Part shown: positions 1 through 7,761 of the stretch, one piece after another
Layout: the number at the start of each line of letters is the position of its first letter
Position numbering within the stretch: position 1 is the stretch's first letter
Source: Bdellovibrio sp.
GTDB taxonomy: Bacteria; Myxococcota; SpSt-1050
Assembly (NCBI GenBank): GCA_020725805.1
Contig: DYEF01000093.1
Span: 1-35,273 of the forward strand
DNA: 35,273 nt
Direction of reading: 5' to 3'
Made by a program: the position numbers and the translations under genes
Notes under the pieces: model-generated
What the model saw: only the letters and a program-made list of their open reading frames with translations
Told to the model about the DNA's origin: nothing
The model's database searches: none

Positions 1-194
1 CCGGGCAGCTGAAAGCTTAGGGTAAGCTCCTGACCCTGTTCGAACAGGAAGTCCGACACAAGAAATGCCCCGCCCCTGCTGATATTCTTTGTCGAGAAAT
101 AGATGATTCCGCCGGCATTTGCCACACCGGCCTTGATCTCCACCTTAATCGGCCCTCTCAGATGTTTTCTTTTGTCAATCTGACTGTTTTTCAT
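1..194 (-). CDS. PilZ domain protein (3' part cut by window edge)
   Basis: The gene starts at an ATG complementary to 192-194 with a strong GGAGGAG ribosome site 5 to 6 bases upstream, and runs off the left edge, so only the first 64 or so residues are visible. The fragment has both hallmarks of a PilZ c-di-GMP receptor: an RxxxR motif (Arg9 and Arg13) and, about 30 residues later, an NxSxGG motif (NISRGG), the usual D/NxSxxG. PilZ domains bind cyclic di-GMP and often control motility, exopolysaccharide or gene expression. It is the last visible gene of a minus-strand operon, 12 bases after the lipoprotein gene. Whether more domains follow cannot be seen. The domain call is firm; the function is family knowledge only. 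Confidence 0.85.
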   Translation of the reverse strand, partial: MKNSQIDKRKHLRGPIKVEIKAGVANAGGIIYFSTKNISRGGAFLVSDFLFEQGQELTLSFQLP

Positions 195-206
195 ATCTCT
201 CCTCCG

Positions 207-1193
207 TCAGAAGCCCAGATCGGTTTTCAGGGAATCCCTGATTACCACGGATTTTCTCTCCTTCTCACACCGTCCTGTGATATACGCATTGCTGATTGTA
301 TAAAAGCCATAGACATTGATACCGCAGAATGAAATTATGAGGTCACCTTTATTAAAAATATCCTTACCCAAAAAGGGGAATTCAGGACCTTCGTAAAGAA
401 TACCGCAGGAATAATTCTTCATAATACCGATATACTTCTGGCATTTATCCCTGTAAAATTCCTCGAATAGCATCTCCGCCTCAATCTCCTTGTCGATATC
501 CGGTTTTTCCACCCTGCAATCGCCTTCACTCTTTGTATTGCGGGGATAGACAGCCTGAAAATGGTTGACGAAATAGTTCAGTTCCTTTCTGACGGTCTTT
601 GCACCAAGCCCGCTCAGAATCTCACCAAGAAGCTCCTTCTGATATCTGTAGAGAGGATTCAGCATATCCCCCGAAGACAAATCAGGCTCAAAGAGAAACC
701 TGTCCTCAAACAATGTATCCTCTTCGGAATAATGCAGAATCCTGCTTGTTAGCCTAAGTTTCATCTCCGAACCCGCCGTCTTTTCACTCCCCTTTGCGGC
801 CCTCCCCGAGAGTTCGCTCACCATTACTCCCGTCTCCTCGATAACGGTATATTCGATAAAAAGCGTTTTTGAAGGCTCGATATTTCCTTCCGAGAGCACC
901 TTCTTCAGGTCCGAGCAGATGAATATCTCCTTGAACGGACAGTCCTTTTCAATCTTATATTCCTGCGGCAATACGACATAATAACTGCTGTTTGCCGATA
1001 CAAAATCAGCCGATTCAATGAGCATACGGTATATCTGGGAATTTTTTAATAAAAAGTTTGATTTGACGGGAAGAAAAATGATTGCCCTGATATTCTGTAT
1101 CTTATCAGCCGGCAGTCTGATGCTGACTCTCTTTGTCTGACAGAAAGAGAAAAGGACCAGAAGAATCACAGACCAGAGAATACCTCTATGCAA
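207..1193 (-). CDS. putative lipoprotein with a PDZ-like C-terminal segment
   Basis: I do not recognise this protein as a named family. An in-frame ATG lies at 1241 but would overlap the upstream gene by 44 bp. I prefer TTG at 1193, 4 bases after the upstream stop, with a GGAGG about 11 bases before it; this gives 328 aa beginning with a short lipoprotein signal (hydrophobic stretch ending LFSFC, Cys18). The phenylalanine just before the Cys is unusual for a lipobox. The last 60 or so residues (GDLIISFCGINVYG, then a basic stretch and VVIRDS) look like the second half of a PDZ domain. It sits between a cyclic-nucleotide-binding protein and a PilZ protein in one operon. An envelope role is likely; the exact job is unknown. 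Confidence 0.75.
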   Translation of the reverse strand: MHRGILWSVILLVLFSFCQTKRVSIRLPADKIQNIRAIIFLPVKSNFLLKNSQIYRMLIESADFVSANSSYYVVLPQEYKIEKDCPFKEIFICSDLKKVLSEGNIEPSKTLFIEYTVIEETGVMVSELSGRAAKGSEKTAGSEMKLRLTSRILHYSEEDTLFEDRFLFEPDLSSGDMLNPLYRYQKELLGEILSGLGAKTVRKELNYFVNHFQAVYPRNTKSEGDCRVEKPDIDKEIEAEMLFEEFYRDKCQKYIGIMKNYSCGILYEGPEFPFLGKDIFNKGDLIISFCGINVYGFYTISNAYITGRCEKERKSVVIRDSLKTDLGF

Positions 1194-1197
1194 TTTA

Positions 1198-1665
1198 TCA
1201 GAACCCTCCGGCCATAGCGAAAAATGCCTTGATCTTATCATTCGTATCGCGCAGCCTCTGGCTCAGGGTCTTCAGCAGTGCCCACATAATAAAATATGCA
1301 AGGTCCCTGTCACTCTGAAGCATATCCACAAAATCATCCCTGTATATCTCAAACAGCTCACAGTCCGTATGTGCAATTGCTGTTGCGGACCTCGGGAATG
1401 TATCTATGAGACTCATCTCTCCGAAATATGAACCTTCATTCAGTATGCTCAGTGCCTCTTCGCCTATCCCCGATATCAGTTTGGATATCCTGACCTGTCC
1501 CTTTTCGAGGAGATACATCCTGTCACCTGAGGAACCTTCATTGAAGATAACACTCTGAGCAGGGAAATTTACGACCCGTACGACATTGGTGACCGGTACG
1601 AGAATCTCAGTCGGAATCTGTGAAAAAATACCATACCTTCTAAGTTGTTCTGGTGTAACAGGCAT
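1198..1665 (-). CDS. stand-alone cyclic nucleotide-binding domain protein
   Basis: This 155-aa protein is a Crp/PKA-type cNMP-binding domain with no helix-turn-helix or other effector. The phosphate-binding cassette is well preserved: FGEMSL (residues 81-86) followed by PRSATA with Arg92 in the place of the phosphate-binding arginine and Glu83 in the place of the ribose-binding glutamate. An upstream 'IFNEGSSGDRMYLLEKG' fits the beta-roll. The C-terminal 35 residues are helical. The start has a GGAGG site 5 bases upstream (CTGGAGGTTAT before ATG). It is the first gene of an operon with the lipoprotein and the PilZ protein. It probably acts by protein-protein contact in the cytoplasm; the ligand (cAMP, cGMP or none) cannot be told from sequence. 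Confidence 0.88.
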   Translation of the reverse strand: MPVTPEQLRRYGIFSQIPTEILVPVTNVVRVVNFPAQSVIFNEGSSGDRMYLLEKGQVRISKLISGIGEEALSILNEGSYFGEMSLIDTFPRSATAIAHTDCELFEIYRDDFVDMLQSDRDLAYFIMWALLKTLSQRLRDTNDKIKAFFAMAGGF

Positions 1666-1697
1666 ATAACCTCCAGATGGACGATTTTCTTACGGTC

Positions 1698-1726
1698 TAT
1701 ATAATTCAAACTGTCAGTAAAAGCAA
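1698..1726 (-). promoter_or_regulatory. possible sigma70-type promoter for the CNB-lipoprotein-PilZ operon
   Basis: Reading the minus strand, TTGCTT and TATATA are separated by exactly 17 bases about 30-60 bases upstream of the cyclic-nucleotide-binding gene start. The match to consensus is moderate (3/6 and 4/6), so this is a weak prediction. Confidence 0.33.
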
Positions 1727-1734
1727 CAATTTAT

Positions 1735-1763
1735 TTGAAATTACAGAGAACAGGATATATACA
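1735..1763 (+). promoter_or_regulatory. possible promoter for the small lipoprotein gene
   Basis: TTGAAA and TATACA are spaced 17 bases. A second candidate is a perfect TATAAT at 1816-1821, which has no good -35 box but would give the short leader typical of other promoters in this window. Either could serve the gene starting at 1847. Confidence 0.28.
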
Positions 1764-1846
1764 GATTCAATATGATATCGTCCATTTGTATGATAGCCAT
1801 AATCTGTTTTGTCTGTATAATTATTTTTGTACCGGAGGGAATCCAT

Positions 1847-2320
1847 ATGAGAGAAAGACCGCTCTTTTCCGTAATTCTTTTTGTGCTGTCAATATCTCTG
1901 TTTACGTTCTGTGCGGGTTCAAAGAATATCCAGAAAGTTGACGGACCCGATGACTACTATGAACCGGAAGCCTCATCACAGCCCTCTTCCCAGAATGCAA
2001 ATGACAGCAAGACTGCGGCAACCGAAGAAAAATCCGTCTCACCGAAAAGCACGTCTCCGCAGGCAGAAAAGCCTGCCCCCTCACCGGCAGCCCAGACAAA
2101 AGCCGAAAGCCCGAAACCAGCTAACAATAAAAATCAGCCTGTACAGGAGACTCAGTCTCTTCCGGTAAAGGTGGAGGAGAATCCTCTGCCGCAGGAGATA
2201 CAGGAGGAACTCGGCGATGACAACTGGGCCAAAGACGATAATAAAGTCAAAATAAGAAAGAAAGATAAGGAGAAGATTAAGGACTCGCCACCGGACGACG
2301 ATAAATGGGGGAAAGAATAA
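1847..2320 (+). CDS. small lipoprotein with a Pro/Ser/Glu-rich tail
   Basis: A longer frame opens at 1772, but ATG at 1847 has a proper GGAGG ribosome site (ACCGGAGGGAATCCAT) and yields a clean lipoprotein signal: MRERP, a hydrophobic stretch and LFTFC with Cys22. Position -1 of the lipobox is Phe, which is unusual. After the Cys the 157-aa protein is low complexity: Pro/Ser/Ala/Lys-rich to about residue 110, then a highly charged Asp/Lys/Glu-rich end (DDNWAKDDNKVKIRKKDK). No enzymatic domain is visible. It is likely an envelope-tethered, disordered spacer or structural lipoprotein. It is transcribed divergently from the cyclic-nucleotide-binding operon. Function unknown. Confidence 0.72.
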   Translation: MRERPLFSVILFVLSISLFTFCAGSKNIQKVDGPDDYYEPEASSQPSSQNANDSKTAATEEKSVSPKSTSPQAEKPAPSPAAQTKAESPKPANNKNQPVQETQSLPVKVEENPLPQEIQEELGDDNWAKDDNKVKIRKKDKEKIKDSPPDDDKWGKE

Positions 2321-2386
2321 ACAGATATTGAATCCGTTTTATCAAATCTGTTAATACTGTGTTAGGTTGTTTTATACTTAAAACAG

Positions 2387-2406
2387 GTATTTGAAAATAC
2401 TTTTTT
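2387..2406 (+). terminator. weak hairpin plus T-run
   Basis: GTATTTGAAAATAC can fold into a short AT-only stem and is followed directly by six T residues. It lies 66 bases after the lipoprotein stop and 50 bases before the CorA start. The stem is weak, so termination is only possible, not certain. Confidence 0.3.
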
Positions 2407-2456
2407 GTTGAATATTTGTTTTATTGGATTATAAAGCCTCAGGCAGTGAGGAGTAT

Positions 2457-3371
2457 ATGCTGAAATCTTTCAAACTCGAAAATCAGAAGATCATCGACTC
2501 AAATGAAAAGGATGCAAATATATTTGTATATATTGCACCGGACGACAATGAGAAGAGAATTCTTGCAGACAGATATAAAATCGACGAACATACCCTCAGT
2601 TCATCTCTTGACCCCGACGAGCTATCCCGTATAGAATTCGAGCCCGAACACATAGCCATAATCTATAAAAGGCCGAAGAATATTTCAAAGGACAAGAGAC
2701 TCCTGTTCAAGGTAGATTCAGTAGGAATTTTTCTGTTCAGGGAGAAAATTATCATTGTAATGAGCGAAGATATTCCTCTCTTTAGTGCGAAACTCTTTCA
2801 GAAAACAGGTTCATACAACGAGATTCTGCTGAAACTCCTCTCGGTTTCGGTTACTCACTTTCTGGAGCATATAAAGGTTATGCATATGATTACGGACGAA
2901 CTCGAGAAGAAGATTAGCAGCTCTATGGAGAATAAGTATATCCAGAATTTCTTCAATATCGAGAAATCGCTTGTTTACTATGTCAACTCGATAAATTCTA
3001 ACAGCGTACTGATAGAGAGAATCCGCAACAATTCACAGAAATTCGGATTCAATCAGGAAGAGACAGAATTTTTAGACGACCTTATAATCGACAACAATCA
3101 GTGCTTCAGACAGGCAGAGATATATTCGAACATCCTTGCCTCACTGATGGACGCAAGGGTCTCTATTGTAAGTAACAACCTGAATATCCTGATGAAGACA
3201 TTAAATATCATAACCATTGCAATAATGGTTCCTACACTTGTGGTCAGCGCATTCTCAATGAACGTATCCATACCAATGCAGCATAATCCGCACGCATTCT
3301 GGATTATAATGGGACTTGCTCTTTTATCTGTGGCAGGATTTCTTCTGTTCTGGAAATATAAGAAGTGGTAA
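2457..3371 (+). CDS. CorA-family divalent metal ion channel/transporter
   Basis: The 304-aa protein has the CorA layout: a soluble N-terminal domain, a long helical stalk (about residues 120-245) and two C-terminal membrane helices separated by the signature loop, ending with the basic WKYKKW tail. CorA proteins are inner-membrane pentameric channels for Mg2+ or related cations. The frame opens at a TTG at 2424, but ATG at 2457 is preceded by GAGGAG and is the better start. The signature GMN tripeptide reads SMN here (FSMNV, about residues 267-269), a change in the selectivity loop. The following helix reads FWIIMGLALLSVAGFLLFW. The gene is convergent with the AGCS symporter, 3 bases apart. 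Family assignment is firm; Mg2+ as substrate is not proven given the altered motif. Confidence 0.85.
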   Translation: MLKSFKLENQKIIDSNEKDANIFVYIAPDDNEKRILADRYKIDEHTLSSSLDPDELSRIEFEPEHIAIIYKRPKNISKDKRLLFKVDSVGIFLFREKIIIVMSEDIPLFSAKLFQKTGSYNEILLKLLSVSVTHFLEHIKVMHMITDELEKKISSSMENKYIQNFFNIEKSLVYYVNSINSNSVLIERIRNNSQKFGFNQEETEFLDDLIIDNNQCFRQAEIYSNILASLMDARVSIVSNNLNILMKTLNIITIAIMVPTLVVSAFSMNVSIPMQHNPHAFWIIMGLALLSVAGFLLFWKYKKW

Positions 3372-3374
3372 AGT

Positions 3375-4703
3375 TCATCCCCTGATTTTCGTAAAATAGC
3401 TTCTTGTCTCTTCCTTAATAATCCTGCTTAAAAGCAGCAATGCAAGAAGATTGGGAATAGCCATCAGTCCGTTTGCAATATCGGCGAATGTCCAGACAAC
3501 CGGAAGTGAGAGAACAGAACCCAGAAAGACCGAAAGTACCCATAATATCCTGTAGTAGCTCTTGACCCTGCTCCCAAGAAGATATTCGGCAGCCTTCTCT
3601 CCGTAATATGACCACCCGATAATGGTGGAAAATACGAATGTCAAAAGACCTACGTTGAGTACAAGAGGGCCAATAATCCTGATGTGGGAGAAAGCAGATG
3701 TGGTGAGCTCCGCTCCGCTCTTTCCTGAAATCCAGTCTCCCGAACTTACAACCGTAAATCCGGTTATCAGACAGATGATAACTGTGTCCCAGAACGTGCC
3801 GGTAGATGAGACAAGTGCCTGTTTGACCGGCTCTTCTGTTCTGGCTGCCGCCGCTACAATCGGAGCACTGCCAAGACCCGATTCATTGGAAAAGAGTCCT
3901 CTTGCAATTCCGTATCTGATAGTATCCTTTAGGACAGAACCAGCAAATCCGCCTGTAGCTGCCAGCGGACTGAATGCCCCCTTAAGAATTACAATGGCGG
4001 CATCCGGTAGTCTATCATAGTTCAATGCGAGAATTATCAGACACCCCAGCACATAGAATAATGCCATAAAAGGGACCAGTCCCTCGCATATCCTTGCAAT
4101 GCCTCTGACCCCGCCGATAATCACCACGAATGTAATAACCGAAAGAAAGATTCCGGTCAGATATTTGGATATACCGAAATTATTTGCTGTCATTTCCGCA
4201 ATCGAATTTGCCTGAACCATATTCCCGATTCCAAACGCAGCAACAGCAGTAAATATTGCAAACAGAATACCAAGCCATTTCATATTAAGCCCTTTTTCGA
4301 GGACATACATCGGTCCGCCCGCAAAACTTCCGTCCTCTGCCTGTATCCTGTACCTGACCGACAAAAGGGCCTCTGAATATTTTGTTGCTATTCCGAAAAT
4401 ACCTGTAAACCACATCCACAGAACCGCACCGGGCCCTCCGAGCGCAATGGCAGTAGATACTCCGACAATATTCCCTGTACCTATCGTTGCCGCAAGTGCC
4501 GTGGCAAGTGCCCCGAAATGCGAGATTTCTCCCTTCTCCGTATTCTCCTTCGAAAATGAAAGTTTTATTGCATAAAAGATATATCTCTGGATAAAACCGG
4601 TTTTAATTGTAAGGAATATATGTGTACCAAAGAGCAGAATTATAAGCGGCCACCCCCAGACGAAAGAGGATATTTTATCCAGTACATTCAGCACGACTTC
4701 CAT
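3375..4703 (-). CDS. sodium:alanine/glycine symporter, AGCS family
   Basis: A 442-aa polytopic inner-membrane protein of the AGCS (DagA/AlsT/AgcS) family, which imports alanine or glycine together with Na+. Typical segments are visible: GALATALAATIGTGNIVGV followed by AIALGGPGAVLWMW near the N-terminus, GGVRGIARICEGLVP mid-protein, and the family region NESGLGSAPIVAAAARTEEPVKQALVS. About ten hydrophobic helices are present. The frame extends to 4763, but ATG at 4703 has a GAAAGGAAC ribosome site and starts MEVVLNVLDKISSFVWG, the normal family N-terminus. It is monocistronic as seen, divergent from the DUF1844 gene and convergent with corA. The substrate is inferred from the family. Confidence 0.93.
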   Translation of the reverse strand: MEVVLNVLDKISSFVWGWPLIILLFGTHIFLTIKTGFIQRYIFYAIKLSFSKENTEKGEISHFGALATALAATIGTGNIVGVSTAIALGGPGAVLWMWFTGIFGIATKYSEALLSVRYRIQAEDGSFAGGPMYVLEKGLNMKWLGILFAIFTAVAAFGIGNMVQANSIAEMTANNFGISKYLTGIFLSVITFVVIIGGVRGIARICEGLVPFMALFYVLGCLIILALNYDRLPDAAIVILKGAFSPLAATGGFAGSVLKDTIRYGIARGLFSNESGLGSAPIVAAAARTEEPVKQALVSSTGTFWDTVIICLITGFTVVSSGDWISGKSGAELTTSAFSHIRIIGPLVLNVGLLTFVFSTIIGWSYYGEKAAEYLLGSRVKSYYRILWVLSVFLGSVLSLPVVWTFADIANGLMAIPNLLALLLLSRIIKEETRSYFTKIRG

Positions 4704-4735
4704 AAAGTTCCTTTCGAAAAAAATATTAGATACGA

Positions 4736-4763
4736 AAGATAACAACATTTTTTCTCTTTGCAA
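4736..4763 (-). promoter_or_regulatory. possible promoter for the AGCS symporter
   Basis: On the minus strand TTGCAA and TATCTT are separated by 16 bases, upstream of the start at 4703. Both boxes match consensus at 4 of 6 positions. Confidence 0.33.
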
Positions 4764-4804
4764 GAAATTTTATGATATTCTCATCAGTTTTATCCCGAAA
4801 CTAT

Positions 4805-4832
4805 TTGACAATATCCGATTTGGAATTATTAT
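4805..4832 (+). promoter_or_regulatory. sigma70-type promoter for DUF1844-OMP genes
   Basis: A perfect TTGACA is followed after 16 bases by TATTAT (5/6). Transcription would start near 4839, giving a leader of about 19 bases before the GGAGG and ATG at 4858. This is one of the two best promoter matches in the window. Confidence 0.6.
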
Positions 4833-4857
4833 AAAAAGCAAAATTGCGGAGGATTTT

Positions 4858-5160
4858 ATGTCAGATACAGATAACAGGACAAAGAGTGAAGCTGAGACAA
4901 AAAAGATAGATTTCGGTTCATTTATAGCATCTCTCTATATGAGCGCACTTGTATCACTCGGGATGATTGCAGACCCGATTACAAAGGAGAAGAGAAAGAA
5001 TCTTCAGTTTGCACAGGAGACTATCGAAATTCTGAAAATCCTGCAGGATAAGACAAAAGGTAACCTTACGGAAGACGAAAAGAAGTTTCTAGATGACTGC
5101 GTCTATAAACTGATGCTCGCATATGTCGAGGCCGCAAAGGAAGAGGTCAGACAGGATTGA
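4858..5160 (+). CDS. DUF1844 domain protein
   Basis: This 100-aa soluble protein matches DUF1844 across its length: FGSFIASLYMSALVSLGMI, then DPITKEKRKNLQFAQETIEIL and LQDKTKGNLTEDEKKFLDD. The family is small, helical and widespread in Deltaproteobacteria, Myxococcota, Acidobacteria and Planctomycetes; its function is unknown. The ATG has a GCGGAGG site at 8 bases. Its stop codon overlaps the TTG start of the next gene, an outer-membrane beta-barrel protein, so the two are probably translationally coupled. There is no signal peptide, so it should remain in the cytoplasm. Confidence 0.88.
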   Translation: MSDTDNRTKSEAETKKIDFGSFIASLYMSALVSLGMIADPITKEKRKNLQFAQETIEILKILQDKTKGNLTEDEKKFLDDCVYKLMLAYVEAAKEEVRQD

Positions 5161-6200
5161 ATGCCTTATTTATGATATTCCTGCTCTCGCTCCCTGCCGA
5201 TATTCTTCTGAAGGAGCGCTTAAACATCTCATCGGAATATGACTCGAATGTCCTGAAATCCCCGTCAAAAGGCGATGAACCGATAGAATCAGACTTCAAT
5301 CTGAAACTCCAGTCGGACCTGAATCTGAGATACTCATCAGGTAAGAACATCATAAAAGCAAACATAATAAACGGAGGCAAGCTGTTTTTCAGTATTTCCA
5401 ACGCCAATACACTCGCGAATCAGGTCGAAGCGTCATATCTCTACAAAACCGGTAAATTTGCACCTGAGGCCGGAATCGAACTCAAGGATACCACAACAGT
5501 CAGAACCATGCAGGATTATACCCTCTTAAGACCATTTGCCGCACTCAATTACATATCCGATATGGTTTATCTCAAACTAATGATAGGCTACGAAAAATTT
5601 ATCTTTGACTACAACAATAACTTTTCCTACGAAAGTCCTGTATCTGTACTCGTGACATCGGTAAATGCAGATGAAAACCTGAATATAAACCTAAATTATT
5701 CCTTCAAATATATGCTTTATGACACATTTGCCTATAAAAAAATCGGGAATCTCGAAAAAGATACCCTGCTGACCCGGAAGACATCCGACAAGAGAACCGA
5801 CACAAACCATAATATAATTCTGAGACTGAACTACGAGTCTGACCTTATAATATCACTGACATATAATCCCGAAATCAATCTTTCCAATTCGGCAGGCGAA
5901 TCAGTATTCAGGCAACGTTTTCAGCTCTCTATGACATCAATGCTCTTCTTCAGGATATATCTCAATATGCTCCTCTCGGTTATGATATCCTCATTTAAGG
6001 ACGGCATACTGATATCCGATGAACTGCTGCTTATCAACGACAGCGAAAACCGCAACTATATCATCGTAAAACTATCCCGTGAAATTTACAAAAAGACGAT
6101 GCTCGAACTGAAATATTCCTACTACTACTCTGAATTTTCAAATTATATCACGCAGTTTTCCCGGACTGTCCTTTCAGCAGGACTATGCCTGAAATTCTGA
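5157..6200 (+). CDS. outer-membrane beta-barrel protein
   Basis: A 347-aa protein with a short hydrophobic N-terminus (MNALFMIFLLSLPADILL) that may be a signal peptide although it lacks the usual positive charges. The rest alternates polar and hydrophobic residues in strand-like blocks separated by Asn/Asp/Ser-rich turns, and the last strand ends LSAGLCLKF with a C-terminal Phe, the standard BAM recognition feature. I therefore read it as an outer-membrane barrel, perhaps 14-18 strands. No named family is recognised. The start is uncertain: TTG at 5157 overlaps the DUF1844 stop (TTGA), while ATG at 5172 would leave a weaker signal. It ends 10 bases from the convergent lipoprotein gene. Confidence 0.72.
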   Translation: MNALFMIFLLSLPADILLKERLNISSEYDSNVLKSPSKGDEPIESDFNLKLQSDLNLRYSSGKNIIKANIINGGKLFFSISNANTLANQVEASYLYKTGKFAPEAGIELKDTTTVRTMQDYTLLRPFAALNYISDMVYLKLMIGYEKFIFDYNNNFSYESPVSVLVTSVNADENLNINLNYSFKYMLYDTFAYKKIGNLEKDTLLTRKTSDKRTDTNHNIILRLNYESDLIISLTYNPEINLSNSAGESVFRQRFQLSMTSMLFFRIYLNMLLSVMISSFKDGILISDELLLINDSENRNYIIVKLSREIYKKTMLELKYSYYYSEFSNYITQFSRTVLSAGLCLKF

Positions 6201-6210
6201 ACCGAATATT

Positions 6211-7761
6211 TTATTTTTCGCTGCAATAGACCCTTTTCATATTCAGAAAGTATTTCATTTTGCTGCTGATATCTGTATAAAACACATAGAAGACATTGTC
6301 CGAAAAAGACATATACGGTTTTTCTATCAGTGAGACCGGTGAAATAATAAGTTCCGATATCTTCTTGCCGCTGATATCTATATCCGAAAAGAGGATATAA
6401 CCCTTGCCGTTTCTCATTCCCTCAAATGCGCTCCCGAAAATATTACCGTTGTAGATTATTACAGGGAGACCGAACTCCTCATAACTGAAATCCACTCTTT
6501 TGAGCAGGAGACTCACCATATCGCTGTCGAGTATGGTAATAAACATTGTCCCGACTGAGGTCTCTGACTCGGTCCACATAAGCATAAAATAACCGCTCCC
6601 GTAACCTATGGCAGTACCTAGGACATTTCTGGACGTTTTATAGACAGGGTATCTGTGCTGACCGTTACCGTAGAGTTCGTTCTCCATAATTACCACCTCG
6701 ATACCCCCGCCTTTCATTTCACAATAAGAGACATAAACCTTATCATTCTCAATAACGATATTATGCCCGAAGGAATCGAGGTCTTTTGTAGATACCACCC
6801 GCTTCGATATCATCTCATAGTTTAATGTATCGATCTCCGACAGAAATACTGACTTGATCCCGTTTTCGCTCGTCTCAAAGGAAATATATGTCCCGGACTC
6901 ATATTTAATAAAAATCAGATTCGTAACGGGATTTAACCCCCTGTATACTTCCAAAGGTTCTCCCATCGTAACGCCGTTATAGGATATCCTGTTAAATAAT
7001 ATTTTCGAGGCACCGCTGCAGTTCTCTGTCCAGAAGACTTCTATGCCGCCATCCAGCAGCTTCATAGCCACAGCGCCAAAACCGCAATCTGAGGCTATCT
7101 GACGGATATCCGTACTGAATATACTCCTTCCGCCGTTATCAATTACCGCAAGTTTAAGAATACTCCCCTGCCCTACAAGAGATTCGACAAAAGCCACGGC
7201 TATATATAAACTGTTTGACACGGAAAAAAGACCCGAAAGTCTGCCTCCCATATCCGAGGCAATATTATATGTCCTGCTATCCACCTGTAAGTTACATACG
7301 TTGTCTACAAAACCGTCACAGTCATCATCCTGCATATTGTAAGGAATCTCACTCTCACCTGATTTCAGGCATTTATACTCGCAGCCGTTCTCGTACTTCT
7401 TATCGAGGTCTGTATATCCGCCGATGCAGTAATCAATAACACATACCGAGTTTTCACAACCTGCATTCGAGACATTCTCCTTAACCTGACAGACATTCTC
7501 ACATCTGCCGCAGTTATTCCGGTCAGTTGAAATGTTCGTCTCACAGCCGTCATCTGCATCTTTATTACAGTCAGCGAAATTCTTATCACACCTCTTTATG
7601 GTAAAATTTCCGTTCTTGTCCTTCACGGCAAAACCGTTGTTTACCCTTACTGTCTCGTAATCTTCCCCGTTGTCACCTTCTGCACTATCGCCGCAGTTGC
7701 AGCTGCAAAATACCAGTATAAAACTAACGAACCCCGAATATATCAGATATTTCCATTTCAT
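6211..7761 (-). CDS. Cys-rich MopE-like lipoprotein with a C-terminal propeller-like region
   Basis: The 516-aa protein begins with a signal ending VFCSCNC, so Cys19 or Cys21 is the likely lipidated residue. Residues 50-150 hold Cys-rich motifs common in myxobacterial surface proteins: DGCETNISTDRNNCGRCENVC and MQDDDCDGFVDNVC, the latter of MopE-like CDGxxDN type. The remaining 360 residues are beta-rich repeats (for example AVAFVESLVGQGSILKLAVIDNGG) resembling a degenerate propeller; no catalytic motif is visible. ATG at 7761 has a GGGAG site 9 bases upstream, and its first 38 bp overlap the end of the alpha-amylase gene in another frame, so the two are cotranscribed. It is probably displayed on the cell surface; the role is unknown. 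Confidence 0.8.
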   Translation of the reverse strand: MKWKYLIYSGFVSFILVFCSCNCGDSAEGDNGEDYETVRVNNGFAVKDKNGNFTIKRCDKNFADCNKDADDGCETNISTDRNNCGRCENVCQVKENVSNAGCENSVCVIDYCIGGYTDLDKKYENGCEYKCLKSGESEIPYNMQDDDCDGFVDNVCNLQVDSRTYNIASDMGGRLSGLFSVSNSLYIAVAFVESLVGQGSILKLAVIDNGGRSIFSTDIRQIASDCGFGAVAMKLLDGGIEVFWTENCSGASKILFNRISYNGVTMGEPLEVYRGLNPVTNLIFIKYESGTYISFETSENGIKSVFLSEIDTLNYEMISKRVVSTKDLDSFGHNIVIENDKVYVSYCEMKGGGIEVVIMENELYGNGQHRYPVYKTSRNVLGTAIGYGSGYFMLMWTESETSVGTMFITILDSDMVSLLLKRVDFSYEEFGLPVIIYNGNIFGSAFEGMRNGKGYILFSDIDISGKKISELIISPVSLIEKPYMSFSDNVFYVFYTDISSKMKYFLNMKRVYCSEK

